Notes: generated from the sequence alone by a model not told the origin. A stretch of DNA of 64,000 bases from an uncultured Flavobacteriaceae bacterium (GCA_947500585.1 CANMSN010000005.1:159443-223442); one strand, 5' to 3'; counted from the stretch's first letter, positions 26,085 through 35,433 are shown. Numbers and translations: made by a program.

Positions 26085-27455
26085 ATGAAAAATCTTAGCA
26101 GATTATTGTTCGCTATGTTGCTTGTACTTGGTTATAGCAACGTAAATGCACAAGACGAAAACAATCCATGGCAAATTAACATTGGAGTAAACGCAGTTGA
26201 TGCTTATCCTTCTGGAGATGGTGCTCCTTTTAGTGAGACTATCTTTAGTAAATTTGTTGATGTTGACAACTGGAACATTTTACCATCTTTATCCACAATT
26301 TCTGTATCTAAATATATAGGTGACGGATTTTCTTTTGGAGTAGCTGGATCATTAAATAAAATAGAAAACTGGGGAGAAAATCCAGATGGTAGTGCTATCA
26401 GTGTAGATGATTTATCTTACTATGCTGTAGATGGTACCATTAAATATAACTTTTTAGATGCTACTAAAACTTTTGATCCTTATGTAGGTATCGGAGGTGG
26501 TTACACTTGGATTGACGAAGTTGGAGCTGGAACGTTAAATGGAACTTTAGGTTTTAACTTATGGTTTAGCGAGAATATCGGTCTTACAATTCAGTCATCT
26601 TACAAACATGCATTCGAAGATTACTTAAATACACATTTCCAACACACTGCTGGTATTTCTATCAAATTTGGTGGAACTGATACTGATGGTGATGGAATAT
26701 ACGATAAAGATGATGCTTGTCCAGATGTTGCTGGTTTAGAAGCTTTCAATGGTTGTCCTGATACTGATGGTGATGGTATTGAAGATAGTAAAGATGATTG
26801 TCCTAATGATGCTGGTTTAGCTGAACTTAATGGTTGTCCAGATTCTGATGGTGATGGTGTTGCTGATAAAGATGATAGCTGTCCTACAGTTGCTGGATTA
26901 AAAGCTTTAGCTGGTTGTCCTGATGCTGACGGCGATGGTGTAACTGATGCTGATGATGATTGTGCAGATGTTGCAGGTCCAGCGGCTAACAAAGGATGTC
27001 CTTGGCCAGATACTGACGGAGACGGCGTATTAGACAAAGATGATAAATGTCCAGACGTTGCAGGTACTGTTGCTAACAATGGTTGTCCAGAAGTAACTGA
27101 AGAAGTACAAAAAACACTTAACGAATATGCTAAAACTATCTTATTTGATACAGGCAAAGCAACTATAAAAGCACAATCTTCTGAAGTACTGGCTGATATT
27201 ATAGGTATTCTTAATGAATATCCAACTTCTAAGTTTACAGTTGAAGGTCATACAGATAGTGTTGGTAGTGATAAACTAAATCAAGGCTTATCTGAGAAAA
27301 GAGCTTTATCTGTAAAAGAATACTTAGTTAAAAATGGTGTTGATGAATTTAGATTATCTGCATTAGGTTACGGAGAGTCTAAACCAATTGACTCTAACAA
27401 AACTAGAGCTGGTAGAGCTAACAACAGACGTGTTGAAATTAACTTAGCAAAATAA
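26085..27455 (+). CDS. OmpA family outer membrane protein with thrombospondin type 3 repeats
   Basis: 456 residues from the ATG at 26085 (an in-frame TTG lies six bases earlier). A signal peptide (about 1-23, ending NVNAQ) is followed by an eight-strand barrel-like domain to about 200. Five to six calcium-binding thrombospondin type 3 repeats follow, of the form DxDGDGxxDxxDxCP (about 205-335). The C-terminal OmpA peptidoglycan-binding domain contains [11 protein letters not shown] and NRRVEINL. It probably anchors the outer membrane to peptidoglycan. A strong promoter box and terminator suggest it is abundant and monocistronic. Confidence 0.95.
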   Translation: MKNLSRLLFAMLLVLGYSNVNAQDENNPWQINIGVNAVDAYPSGDGAPFSETIFSKFVDVDNWNILPSLSTISVSKYIGDGFSFGVAGSLNKIENWGENPDGSAISVDDLSYYAVDGTIKYNFLDATKTFDPYVGIGGGYTWIDEVGAGTLNGTLGFNLWFSENIGLTIQSSYKHAFEDYLNTHFQHTAGISIKFGGTDTDGDGIYDKDDACPDVAGLEAFNGCPDTDGDGIEDSKDDCPNDAGLAELNGCPDSDGDGVADKDDSCPTVAGLKALAGCPDADGDGVTDADDDCADVAGPAANKGCPWPDTDGDGVLDKDDKCPDVAGTVANNGCPEVTEEVQKTLNEYAKTILFDTGKATIKAQSSEVLADIIGILNEYPTSKFTVEGHTDSVGSDKLNQGLSEKRALSVKEYLVKNGVDEFRLSALGYGESKPIDSNKTRAGRANNRRVEINLAK

Positions 27456-27491
27456 AAAAACTAAATTATAGTTTTAAATAAAATAAGTTTT

Positions 27492-27522
27492 AAAAACGCT
27501 TCGGGATATCCGAAGCGTTTTT
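27492..27522 (+). terminator. Intrinsic terminator of the OmpA gene
   Basis: AAAAACGCTTCGG (27492-27504), loop GATAT, then CCGAAGCGTTTTT (27510-27522), a perfect stem with a T run. Confidence 0.92.
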
Positions 27523-27563
27523 TATTTTTATATAAATCTTTTAAACTTTAGAACTCAATTTAT

Positions 27564-30323
27564 ATGACGACTTTCATTTTTGATGTTTTAAAAGATTTAC
27601 AAAGCAATAACACAAACCTTTCTCAATTAACCTTTGTATTACCCAGTAAAAGAGCGGGGTTATTTTTAAAGCATCAGCTTTTTAAAGTTACGCAACAAAC
27701 TATTTTTTCGCCAGCTATTATTAGTATTGAAGAATTTGTAGAGGAACTTTCTGGTTTAAAAACGGTTACTAATACTGAATTGCTTTTTCAATTTTATAAT
27801 TCTTATAGCCAACTAACAAAAAAAGAAAATCAAGATTCATTTGAAGTGTTTTCTAAATGGGCGCAAATACTCCTTCAAGATTTTAACGAAATTGACCGTT
27901 ATCTTATCCCTCAAGATAAGATCTTTAATTATTTAAGCGATATTCAAGAGTTGAATCATTGGTCTTTAGAAGAAAACCAAACTACTTTTGTTAAAAATTA
28001 TTTATCCTTTTGGAAAAAACTTCACGACTATTACAATCATTTTATTGAAGCTCTAACTGATAAGCAAATAGGATATCAAGGGCTAATTTATAGAAAGGCT
28101 GTAGATAATTTAGAGGTTTACATCCAAAAAAAACCTAAAAAGCAACATGTTTTTTTAGGATTCAATGCTTTAAATACAGCTGAAGAAACTATTATTCAAA
28201 GCCTACTAGAGAATAATTCAGCAAAAATTTATTGGGACATAGATGGTGTTTTTATGGATAACCTAAAACATGATGCGGCCTTATTTACAAGACAGCATAA
28301 AACCCAATGGAGTTATTTTGATAAGCATCCATTTAATTGGATAACAGATAATTACTCTAAAGAAAAAAACATATCCATTTTTGGTATTCCAAAAAATATT
28401 GGACAAGCTAAATACATAGGAACACTTTTAAAAACCATAAAAAACCAGAACAAAACCTTAGAAAATACCGCAGTTGTATTAGGTGATGAAAACTTGTTAA
28501 TTCCTGTATTAAACTCCATGCCTGCTTCAGTTAACGCTTTGAATATTACTATGGGTTTCCCATTAAAATCTATTCCTTTAGCATCACTCTTTGATGCCCT
28601 TTTTCAGATGCATAAAAACAGTTCAACATCGTTTTATTTTAAAGATGTTATAAATGTTCTATCTCATCAATTTATTCGACCTCTTTTTTTTATTGACAAT
28701 GTAGATTATGCCTCTAAAATAATGGAGACTATAGATACTAACAACCTTGTTTATTTAAGTACAGAACGTTTAAAACAAATTGCTGATAAATCGAATCGAT
28801 TAATAGAACTATTATTCACAAATTGGAATAAATCTATTGAAATAGCTTTAAAGAATTGTTCGCAATTAATAATTAAAATCAAAAATGAACTTGATAAAAA
28901 TAAAAACTCAAACCTTTTATCATTAGAATATGTATTCCGTTTTAATGAATTGTTTAACGAGTTATTACGCTTAAATACAGCGTACAATCACATAAAAGAT
29001 ATTTCCACATTATTTGGAGTTTACAAAGAATTATTAAGTTCTGAAACTTTAGATTTTCAAGGAGAACCTTTACAAGGTTTGCAAATTATGGGGATGCTTG
29101 AATCGCGTGTTTTAGATTTTGAAACTGTTATCATTTCATCTGTAAACGAAGGAATACTTCCATCAGGAAAAAGTAATAATTCCTTTATTCCTTTCGATGT
29201 TAAATTAGAAAACAACCTGCCTACTTACAAAGAAAAAGATGCTGTTTATACGTATCATTTTTATAGGCTTTTACAACGCGCAAAAAACGTTTATATTTTG
29301 TATAATACTGAAGCTGATGTTTTAACAGGAGGTGAAAAAAGTAGGTTCATTACGCAACTGGAATTAGAAGGAATTCATAACATCAACCATGAAATTATAG
29401 TGCCACATGTGCCCGTAATTATTCCTGAATTAAAAGTTGTGAATAAAACCGAGGATTCTCAATTAGAGCTCAAAGACGTAGCAAAAAATGGCTTTTCGCC
29501 ATCATCTTTAACTAATTATATTAGAAACCCTATTGATTTTTATTATCAGAAAATTTTAAAAATTAAAGAGCATGATGAAGTTGAAGAAACTGTTGCTGCC
29601 AATACCTTAGGAACAGTTGTACATAATACGCTTGAAGATTTTTATAAACCTTTAGAAGACAAGTTTTTATCTATTGAAATTATTAAAAATTTAAAACTTC
29701 AAATTAAAGAAAAAGTCTCATTTCATTTTAAAAATGAGTTTAAAGAAGGCGATATTACCAAGGGTAAAAATCTCATTATTTACAAAATAGCAGAACGTTA
29801 CGTTTCTAATTTTTTAGATTTAGAGTTTAACGACTTAAAAGCAGGACATAATATAAAAATAAAAGCCATTGAAACAGAAAATAAGGTTTTAGTAGATATT
29901 CCAGAACTTGATTTTCCTGTAAAACTTACTGGAAAAGTAGATAGAGTGGATGAATATAATGGCATTACTCGAATTATAGATTACAAAACGGGGCGGGTTG
30001 ACTTAAATAAAGTTGAAATTGTAAATTGGGAAGATATGACTACCGATTATACTAAGTATAGCAAAAGTTTTCAAGTATTAACCTATGTATATATGATGGC
30101 GTTTTCCGAAGAAATACAATTACCAGTAGAAGCGGGGATTATTTCATTTAAAAATTTAAGTGCTGGGTTTTTAAAGTTTTCTAAGAAAGATAAAGCTGGT
30201 AATTACGCTAAAAAGGAGTCAATCATAACACAAGAAACCTTAGATGATTTTTATAAAGAACTAAAAAGACTTATTCTAGAAATTTGTAATCCGAACATAC
30301 CATTTACTGAAAAAGAAATATAA
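27564..30323 (+). CDS. AddB-like PD-(D/E)XK nuclease family protein
   Basis: 919-residue protein with an inactive-helicase-like N-terminal region (FVLPSKRAGLFLKHQLF) and a C-terminal RecB-type nuclease. LTGKVDRVDEYNGITRIIDYKTG carries the acidic residues and the lysine of the nuclease motif, and ITYVYMMAF-like QVLTYVYMMAF follows as the QxxxY box. It probably pairs with the AddA-like protein encoded at 21612. The stop is directly abutted by the next start codon, so the following hydrolase is cotranscribed. Confidence 0.86.
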   Translation: MTTFIFDVLKDLQSNNTNLSQLTFVLPSKRAGLFLKHQLFKVTQQTIFSPAIISIEEFVEELSGLKTVTNTELLFQFYNSYSQLTKKENQDSFEVFSKWAQILLQDFNEIDRYLIPQDKIFNYLSDIQELNHWSLEENQTTFVKNYLSFWKKLHDYYNHFIEALTDKQIGYQGLIYRKAVDNLEVYIQKKPKKQHVFLGFNALNTAEETIIQSLLENNSAKIYWDIDGVFMDNLKHDAALFTRQHKTQWSYFDKHPFNWITDNYSKEKNISIFGIPKNIGQAKYIGTLLKTIKNQNKTLENTAVVLGDENLLIPVLNSMPASVNALNITMGFPLKSIPLASLFDALFQMHKNSSTSFYFKDVINVLSHQFIRPLFFIDNVDYASKIMETIDTNNLVYLSTERLKQIADKSNRLIELLFTNWNKSIEIALKNCSQLIIKIKNELDKNKNSNLLSLEYVFRFNELFNELLRLNTAYNHIKDISTLFGVYKELLSSETLDFQGEPLQGLQIMGMLESRVLDFETVIISSVNEGILPSGKSNNSFIPFDVKLENNLPTYKEKDAVYTYHFYRLLQRAKNVYILYNTEADVLTGGEKSRFITQLELEGIHNINHEIIVPHVPVIIPELKVVNKTEDSQLELKDVAKNGFSPSSLTNYIRNPIDFYYQKILKIKEHDEVEETVAANTLGTVVHNTLEDFYKPLEDKFLSIEIIKNLKLQIKEKVSFHFKNEFKEGDITKGKNLIIYKIAERYVSNFLDLEFNDLKAGHNIKIKAIETENKVLVDIPELDFPVKLTGKVDRVDEYNGITRIIDYKTGRVDLNKVEIVNWEDMTTDYTKYSKSFQVLTYVYMMAFSEEIQLPVEAGIISFKNLSAGFLKFSKKDKAGNYAKKESIITQETLDDFYKELKRLILEICNPNIPFTEKEI

Positions 30324-31163
30324 ATGATTTTAAAGAAAGATTTTATTATTGAGGGAAAGCATCAAAAACCCATTTTAATTGATGTAACGTATACTTCCAA
30401 CGAAAAAAAATTGCCTATTATTATTTTTTGTCATGGTTACAAAGGCTTTAAAGATTGGGGTGCTTGGGGTTTAATGGCGAACGCTTTTGCTGAACAAGGT
30501 TTTTGCTTTATAAAATTCAATTTTTCACATAACGGCGGAACTGTTGAGCAGCCTATAGATTTTCCAGATTTGGAAGCTTTTGGAAATAATAATTATACCA
30601 AAGAATTGGATGATTTAGAAACGGTTATTAATTGGATTTTTGAAGAAAATAAGATTAAAACAATTTGTAATATTGATGATATAACACTTATTGGTCATAG
30701 TAGAGGAGGAGGCATTGTTTCTATTAAAGCCGAAGAAGATTCCAGAATAAAACGTGTAATAAGTTTAGCGGGTGTTTGTGATTTTGGAAAAAGAACAGCC
30801 ACAGTTGGTGATTTAGCTGATTGGAAAAAAACAGGAGTTAAATATGTTTTAAATGGACGCACAAAACAACACATGCCTCATTTTTATCAGTTTTACGAAG
30901 ATTTTATTCAAAATGAAGAGCGTTTAACAATAAAACGAGCGGTATCACATTTACAGATTCCACATTTAATAATTCATGGAAATAATGACACGAGTGTTTT
31001 AATTGAAGAAGCTAAAAATTTACACGAATGGAACTCAAAAAGTGAATTAAAAATTATCGATGGGGCAGATCATGTTTTTAATGCTAAACACCCTTGGATT
31101 ATTCCTGAAATGCCTAAAGCATTAAAAGAAGCTATTTCAATATGCAAGTCTTTTTTAAAATAG
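30324..31163 (+). CDS. Alpha/beta hydrolase
   Basis: 279 residues of the dienelactone hydrolase-like group. IIIFCHGYKGFKDWG supplies the oxyanion region. GHSRGGGIV is the nucleophile elbow with Ser between His and Arg. The likely acid and base are in HGNNDTSV and DGADHVFN. No signal peptide. It starts immediately after the nuclease gene stop with no spacer. The substrate is unknown and no functional link to recombination is evident. Confidence 0.85.
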   Translation: MILKKDFIIEGKHQKPILIDVTYTSNEKKLPIIIFCHGYKGFKDWGAWGLMANAFAEQGFCFIKFNFSHNGGTVEQPIDFPDLEAFGNNNYTKELDDLETVINWIFEENKIKTICNIDDITLIGHSRGGGIVSIKAEEDSRIKRVISLAGVCDFGKRTATVGDLADWKKTGVKYVLNGRTKQHMPHFYQFYEDFIQNEERLTIKRAVSHLQIPHLIIHGNNDTSVLIEEAKNLHEWNSKSELKIIDGADHVFNAKHPWIIPEMPKALKEAISICKSFLK

Positions 31164-31271
31164 ATTAGGTTTTAATTTTATAGACTTAATTCTGCACCAT
31201 ACCAAATTAATCTAATTCTCAACGGAATTAAATCTAGCTTTAAAATAACCTGAAAATTAATTTTGTGAATG

Positions 31272-31279
31272 TATATTTG
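31272..31279 (+). promoter_or_regulatory. -7 promoter box almost touching the regulator start
   Basis: TATATTTG ends five bases before the ATG at 31285. With the usual Bacteroidota spacing the transcript would be leaderless or nearly so. Confidence 0.5.
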
Positions 31280-31284
31280 TTTTC

Positions 31285-32004
31285 ATGGATAAAAACACAT
31301 TATCAAATAAAGACTGGTACGCTCCTGAGAAAAAACTTTATGTGGCCACAGATTGTATCATATTTGGTTTTGATAACGGTATTCTAAAACTATTGGTATT
31401 TCAAAGGCATGTAGAACCATTTAAAGGTATGCTATCGCTTATTGGAAGTTTTGTTAAGCCCAATGAAGCAGTAAATGACGCAGCACGCCGTGTTTTAAAA
31501 GATATTACAGGTTTAGATAATATCTTTATGGAAGAGCTTAAAACCTACTCTGAAGTAGAGCGAGATCCTGGAGCGCGTTGTATTTCTATAGCACAATATG
31601 CGTTAATCCGTATTGAGGAATACGATAAAGCACTAGTAGAAGAACATGGAGCCAGTTGGTATGAAGTAGAGAAACTTCCTAAACTTGTTTTAGACCATGA
31701 TGTTATGATTAAGGATGCCTTGTATAAGCTTCAAGAAAAAGCAAGATTTCATCCGATAGGTTTTGAATTGTTGCCAAAGAAATTTACGATTCCACAACTG
31801 CAGAAGCTTTATGAAGCGATCTTTCAAAAAGTATTTGATACCAGAAATTTTAGAAAAAAATTATTATCCCTAAAACTTCTCATTCCCTTAAATGAAAAAG
31901 ATAAATCTAGTTCTAAAAAAGGGGCGTTTTTATATAAATTTGATTATAAGAAATATAAAAGGTTAGAAGAAAAAGGGTTTAATTTTTCTCTTTTTAAAAA
32001 TTAG
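31285..32004 (+). CDS. Nudix-domain transcriptional regulator, NrtR/AraR-like
   Basis: 239 residues. The N-terminal Nudix fold (about 17-150) has a degenerate Nudix box: where active enzymes read REUxEE, this one reads RVLKDI, so the metal-binding glutamates are lost. Residues 155-235 (HPIGFELLPKKFTIPQLQKLYEAIF) form the winged-helix DNA-binding domain typical of NrtR-type regulators. It therefore probably senses a sugar or nucleotide ligand rather than hydrolysing it. The neighbouring aldo/keto reductase is convergent. Targets cannot be named from this window. Confidence 0.85.
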   Translation: MDKNTLSNKDWYAPEKKLYVATDCIIFGFDNGILKLLVFQRHVEPFKGMLSLIGSFVKPNEAVNDAARRVLKDITGLDNIFMEELKTYSEVERDPGARCISIAQYALIRIEEYDKALVEEHGASWYEVEKLPKLVLDHDVMIKDALYKLQEKARFHPIGFELLPKKFTIPQLQKLYEAIFQKVFDTRNFRKKLLSLKLLIPLNEKDKSSSKKGAFLYKFDYKKYKRLEEKGFNFSLFKN

Positions 32005-32030
32005 TTTAATTGCTTTTTTAAAAGAAAACT

Positions 32031-33062
32031 TTAAGCTGCTGGATTAGGCAAAGCCTGATGCACCTCATTAATCTGCTGCAAAACCTCTTCACTCAAAGTA
32101 ATATCGATACTTCCAATATTCTCTTTAAGTTGTTCCATTTTAGAAGCCCCAATAATTGTACTTGTTACAAATGGTTGTTGATTTACAAAAGCTAAACTCA
32201 TTTGTGCTAAAGTCATGTTATTTTCTTCGGCAATTTTTAAATAACATTTTGCAGCTTCGGTAGCTTGTTCACCGCTATATCTTGCAAACCTTGGAAATAA
32301 TTTTAACCTAGAATCATCACTGGCATTTCCTGTTATGTACTTACCTGATAATACTCCAAATGCCATTGGAGAATAGGCAAGCAGACCAACATTTTCTCTT
32401 AAAGCCACTTCTGCTAAATCGGTTTCAAAAGTTCTGGTTAGCATCGAGTAAGCATTTTGTATGGTTGCTACTCTAGGTAAATTACACTTTTTAGATTCTT
32501 CTAAATATCGCATAGTTCCCCAAGAGTTTTCATTTGATATTCCTATATTTCTGATTCTACCTGCTTTAATTTCAGTATCTAAACTATGTAGTATTTCATT
32601 AAAATTATCTTCCCATTTGGTATCGAGTTTAAAATCTCTAACTCCAAATCTGTTGGTATCACGCTCTGGCCAGTGTAATTGATATAAATCGATATAATCG
32701 GTTTGCAATCTTGCTAACTCTAAATCTATGGCTTCTTTTATAGCACTCTTGCTAAATCCCGTAGTACGAATATGCGCGGTGTAATCACCAGGTCCAGCAA
32801 TTTTTGATGCAATAACTACCTTATCGCGTTTACCAGTTTTTTTTAACCAAGTCCCAATAATTTTACTCGTTCTTCCACTTATTTCAGCAGTGGCTGGAAC
32901 TGGATATAATTCGGCAGTATCAATAAAATTAATGCCTTGATCCAAAGCATAATCAATTTGTTCGTGTCCTTCTGCTTCTGTGTTTTGGTTTCCCCAAGTC
33001 ATAGAGCCTAAGCATATTTTACTAACTTTTATATCGGTATTTGGTAAGGTTGTGTATTTCAT
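32031..33062 (-). CDS. Aldo/keto reductase, Tas-like
   Basis: NADPH-dependent oxidoreductase of 343 residues with a TIM barrel. GSMTWGNQNTEAEGHEQIDYA, DTAELYPVP (catalytic Asp and Tyr), Lys in ASKIAGPG and His in YQLHWPERDT form the active-site set. Length and the GTMTWG-like start resemble E. coli Tas. The physiological substrate is unknown. It converges on the Nudix regulator gene with a 26 bp gap. Confidence 0.9.
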   Translation of the reverse strand: MKYTTLPNTDIKVSKICLGSMTWGNQNTEAEGHEQIDYALDQGINFIDTAELYPVPATAEISGRTSKIIGTWLKKTGKRDKVVIASKIAGPGDYTAHIRTTGFSKSAIKEAIDLELARLQTDYIDLYQLHWPERDTNRFGVRDFKLDTKWEDNFNEILHSLDTEIKAGRIRNIGISNENSWGTMRYLEESKKCNLPRVATIQNAYSMLTRTFETDLAEVALRENVGLLAYSPMAFGVLSGKYITGNASDDSRLKLFPRFARYSGEQATEAAKCYLKIAEENNMTLAQMSLAFVNQQPFVTSTIIGASKMEQLKENIGSIDITLSEEVLQQINEVHQALPNPAA

Positions 33063-33076
33063 TTATAACTTTTTTT

Positions 33077-33100
33077 GTCCTTCCCGTGAAGACGGGAATC
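33077..33100. repeat. REP-like hairpin (GTCCTTCCCG...CGGGAATC)
   Basis: A palindrome copy of the dispersed family, 15 bp upstream of the aldo/keto reductase start on that gene's side. The stem sequence differs from other copies but the ends are kept. Confidence 0.65.
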
Positions 33101-33269
33101 TTTTTAATTGAAACTTGATTATTTAATGTTAGCTATGTATGTAGAAATCTTATGTTCATTTTAATTACAAAAAAACACCCCTAAAGTCCCCTCAAGGGGA
33201 CAACTGTTAACCAGAAAAAAATTAAATACAAGTGATCTTTTTCTAGGAAGCAGCAAACATATCTATCTG

Positions 33270-33316
33270 TAAAGATAAAAAACCTTTCAAAGAATAATTC
33301 CTTCAAAAGGTTTTTT
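33270..33316. terminator. Hairpin flanked by A and T tracts
   Basis: AAAAAACCTTT and AAAAGGTTTTTT form a stem around a loop of about 17 bases. It is symmetric, so it could end transcripts from either side. The OmpA-like gene on the minus strand is the nearest candidate. Confidence 0.45.
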
Positions 33317-33334
33317 AATAATACTTAGTTTTTT

Positions 33335-33411
33335 GTCATTCCTGCGAAGGCAGGAATCCACAAATAATTTATAATTTCAATTACAAAGATTCCTGCCTTC
33401 GCAGGAATGAC
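33335..33411. repeat. Inverted pair of REP-like hairpins, perfect 24-bp arms
   Basis: Arm 33335-33358 (GTCATTCCTGCG...GGAATC) and arm 33388-33411 are exact reverse complements over 24 bases, and each arm is itself a small hairpin. The pair lies 7 bp beyond the stop of the OmpA-like gene and could form a cruciform or a long RNA stem. Confidence 0.88.
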
Positions 33412-33418
33412 AACATAT

Positions 33419-34378
33419 TTAATTCTCGTTTAACAATTTAGAAAGTTCATCTAACTTAGGTGTTAAAATAACTTCTATACGTCTGTTTTTCGCTTTTCCC
33501 TCAGGTGTGTCGTTTGTTGCAATAGGTGCAAACTCACCACGACCCGCAGCAGTTAAATTTTCTGCTCTTATCTCAGCATTTTCTCTTAAAATATTTACAA
33601 TTGCTGTAGCACGTTTGGTTGATAAATCCCAATTACCACTTAAATTACCACTACCTAAATAAGGTGCGTTATCGGTATGTCCTTCAATTAAAACAGCAAT
33701 ATCTGGATTATCTCCAAGTACACTTCCTAATTGCTGTACAGCACGACGTCCTTCTGAACCAACTGCCCAACTTCCTGAATTAAACAATAGCTTGTTTTCC
33801 ATAGACACATACACTTTCCCATCACGCTGCTCTACGGTTAAGCCTTTACCTTCAAAATCGGTTAAAGCTCTAGAAATAGCATTTTTAAGCGCAGTCATTG
33901 CAGCATCTTTCGATGCGATAACACTTTCCAATTCTGCAACGCGGTTAGAACGGTCTTCCAACTCTTTTTTAAGCTTTTCCAAACGCTCATTTTCAGCTGC
34001 TAGAGCTTGTTCTTTAGCTTCTAACTGTGCTAATAACTCTCTATTTTTTTTCGAATTTGCCGCAATAGATGCTGAACTATTTTTCTCTAAAGCTTCATAG
34101 GATGCTTTAAGATTGTCATAATTTGCTTTAGTTGTATTGTAATCAGCTTGTAACCTATCACGTTCTGCAACAGCTTCACTGTAAGCAGATTTTAACTGCT
34201 TTAACTCATTTTCGGCAGCAATTTTTGCTTTTGAAAGTATATCGTTCTCATCAGTAAGTTTTCTGTTTTCTTGTTTCAAGTTAGCATACTTACTTTCTAA
34301 TTCTTTATAAACTTTTGGGGAAACACATGAGGTTATTAAAACCAATGTAATGAATAAAAATGAAATGTTCTTGATCAT
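33419..34378 (-). CDS. OmpA-like lipoprotein with coiled coil
   Basis: 319 residues from the ATG at 34378; a TTG further upstream is in frame but would precede the signal peptide. The signal ends at lipobox ITSC (about C18). Residues 25-165 form a long heptad-rich coiled coil (KLTDENDILSKAKIAAENEL and similar). The C-terminal OmpA domain has IEGHTDNAPYLG and NRRIEVIL for peptidoglycan binding. It starts 24 bp after the xth stop, so the two are likely cotranscribed. It is probably an envelope-spanning tether. Confidence 0.92.
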   Translation of the reverse strand: MIKNISFLFITLVLITSCVSPKVYKELESKYANLKQENRKLTDENDILSKAKIAAENELKQLKSAYSEAVAERDRLQADYNTTKANYDNLKASYEALEKNSSASIAANSKKNRELLAQLEAKEQALAAENERLEKLKKELEDRSNRVAELESVIASKDAAMTALKNAISRALTDFEGKGLTVEQRDGKVYVSMENKLLFNSGSWAVGSEGRRAVQQLGSVLGDNPDIAVLIEGHTDNAPYLGSGNLSGNWDLSTKRATAIVNILRENAEIRAENLTAAGRGEFAPIATNDTPEGKAKNRRIEVILTPKLDELSKLLNEN

Positions 34379-34402
34379 GTTAGGTTTGTTTATATTCAAA
34401 TT

Positions 34403-35164
34403 TTATTTGTTAATTTCTACTAGTATGGGGCAGTGGTCGCTATGTACTGCTTCAGAAAGTATAACGCCTCTTTTTATGTTTTCTTGTAATGGTTTTGAAA
34501 CCATAGCATAATCTAATCGCCAACCTTTGTTATTTGCACGAGAATTTGCTCGATAACTCCACCAACTATATTCCTGTTTTTCAGGATTTAAATACCGAAA
34601 GGAGTCTATAAAACCACTATCAATAAAACGCTCTATCCATTCGCGTTCAACAGGTAAAAACCCTGAAACACCTTTCATTTTTGGGTTGTGAATATCGATT
34701 TCTTCATGACAAATATTATAATCGCCACAGATAACTAAGTTAGGAATTTCTTTTTTTAAGTCGTTTATGTAGCCTTGAAACATGTCCATATATTCCAATT
34801 TATGATTTAAACGGGCATCGTTAGTTCCAGATGGCAAATACAAACTCATAACAGAAACCCCATCAAAATCTGCACGGATATTGCGTCCTTCAAAATCCAT
34901 AGATTCAATACCAGTTCCATATTCTACATGATTAGGTTCAGTTTTACTTAAAATAGCAACGCCACTATATCCTTTTTTTTGAGCACTAAACCAGTAATTA
35001 TAATTGTAACCAGCTTCTTCAAACAAACTTAAATCTAATTGCTCTTTCATTGCTTTAATTTCTTGCAAACAAACCACATCTGGATTTACAGCTTTTAACC
35101 AATCTATAAACCCTTTGTTTAAAGCTGCTCGAATGCCGTTTACGTTATAGGATATTATTTTCAT
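34403..35164 (-). CDS. xth: Exodeoxyribonuclease III
   Basis: AP endonuclease and 3'-5' exonuclease of base excision repair. 253 residues from MKIISYNVNGIRAAL; an upstream in-frame ATG adds 17 non-conserved residues and was not used. Catalytic motifs are LQEIKA (Glu), CGDYNICHEEIDIHNP (Asp, Asn) and SDHCPI (Asp, His) near the end. It is first of a two-gene unit with the OmpA-like lipoprotein gene. Confidence 0.95.
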   Translation of the reverse strand: MKIISYNVNGIRAALNKGFIDWLKAVNPDVVCLQEIKAMKEQLDLSLFEEAGYNYNYWFSAQKKGYSGVAILSKTEPNHVEYGTGIESMDFEGRNIRADFDGVSVMSLYLPSGTNDARLNHKLEYMDMFQGYINDLKKEIPNLVICGDYNICHEEIDIHNPKMKGVSGFLPVEREWIERFIDSGFIDSFRYLNPEKQEYSWWSYRANSRANNKGWRLDYAMVSKPLQENIKRGVILSEAVHSDHCPILVEINK

Positions 35165-35297
35165 AAATTCTGTGTTAAATTTTGAAAGACCCCAATTTTC
35201 GTCGGGACGATACACTTTTTATAAAAAGCGTATTGATTTTAGCTAAAATAAATAATGCGTTACTTTTACACTATGAAATAAAATAAACTTTTATTTC

Positions 35298-35321
35298 GAT
35301 TCCCGATTTCTCGGGAAAGAC
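35298..35321. repeat. REP-like hairpin (GATTCCCG...CGGGAAAGAC)
   Basis: A diverged copy of the dispersed palindrome, with one base changed in the GGAATGAC end, in the divergent gap between xth and the large outer-membrane gene. Confidence 0.6.
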
Positions 35322-35332
35322 AAAATCATCGG

Positions 35333-35363
35333 ATTCCTTTAAGCAAACTTAAAGGAATGTTTT
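35333..35363 (+). terminator. Orphan plus-strand terminator-like hairpin
   Basis: ATTCCTTTAAG (35333-35343), loop CAAA, CTTAAAGGAAT (35348-35358), then GTTTTTC. It is a perfect 11-bp stem with T run in the plus direction, but no plus-strand gene precedes it. It lies 76 bp upstream of the next start, so it may be a leader attenuator or the end of a small RNA. Confidence 0.55.
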
Positions 35364-35433
35364 TCATTTTTATGGCAGATTTAACGAAAAGTATTAACAA
35401 AATATTTTAAACTTTTTGTAGTTTAAATACCTA

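Larger units (their letters stand above)
33063..33418. other. Repeat-rich intergenic region
   Basis: 356 bp without a gene. It contains a REP-like hairpin (33077-33100), a second hairpin type GTCCCCT/AGGGGAC (33186-33201), an A/T-flanked hairpin AAAAAACCTTT...AAAAGGTTTTTT (about 33270-33316), and an inverted pair of REP-like elements (33335-33411). No promoter or coding signal was recognised. Confidence 0.75.

Noticed and set aside
26690..27090. Regular direct repeats (GATACTGATGGTGATGG-like) resembling a CRISPR or satellite array
   Set aside because: The repeats are in frame, vary at third positions and encode calcium-binding DxDGDG units. There are no unique spacers of constant length.
26621..27157. 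A 178-codon open frame on the minus strand
   Set aside because: It is the reverse frame of the thrombospondin type 3 repeats of the OmpA gene. Its repetitive Ser/Pro-rich product mirrors the Asp/Gly codons.
34379..34399. Upstream TTG start for the OmpA-like lipoprotein
   Set aside because: It would place seven polar residues before the lipoprotein signal. The ATG at 34378 begins a standard signal peptide.
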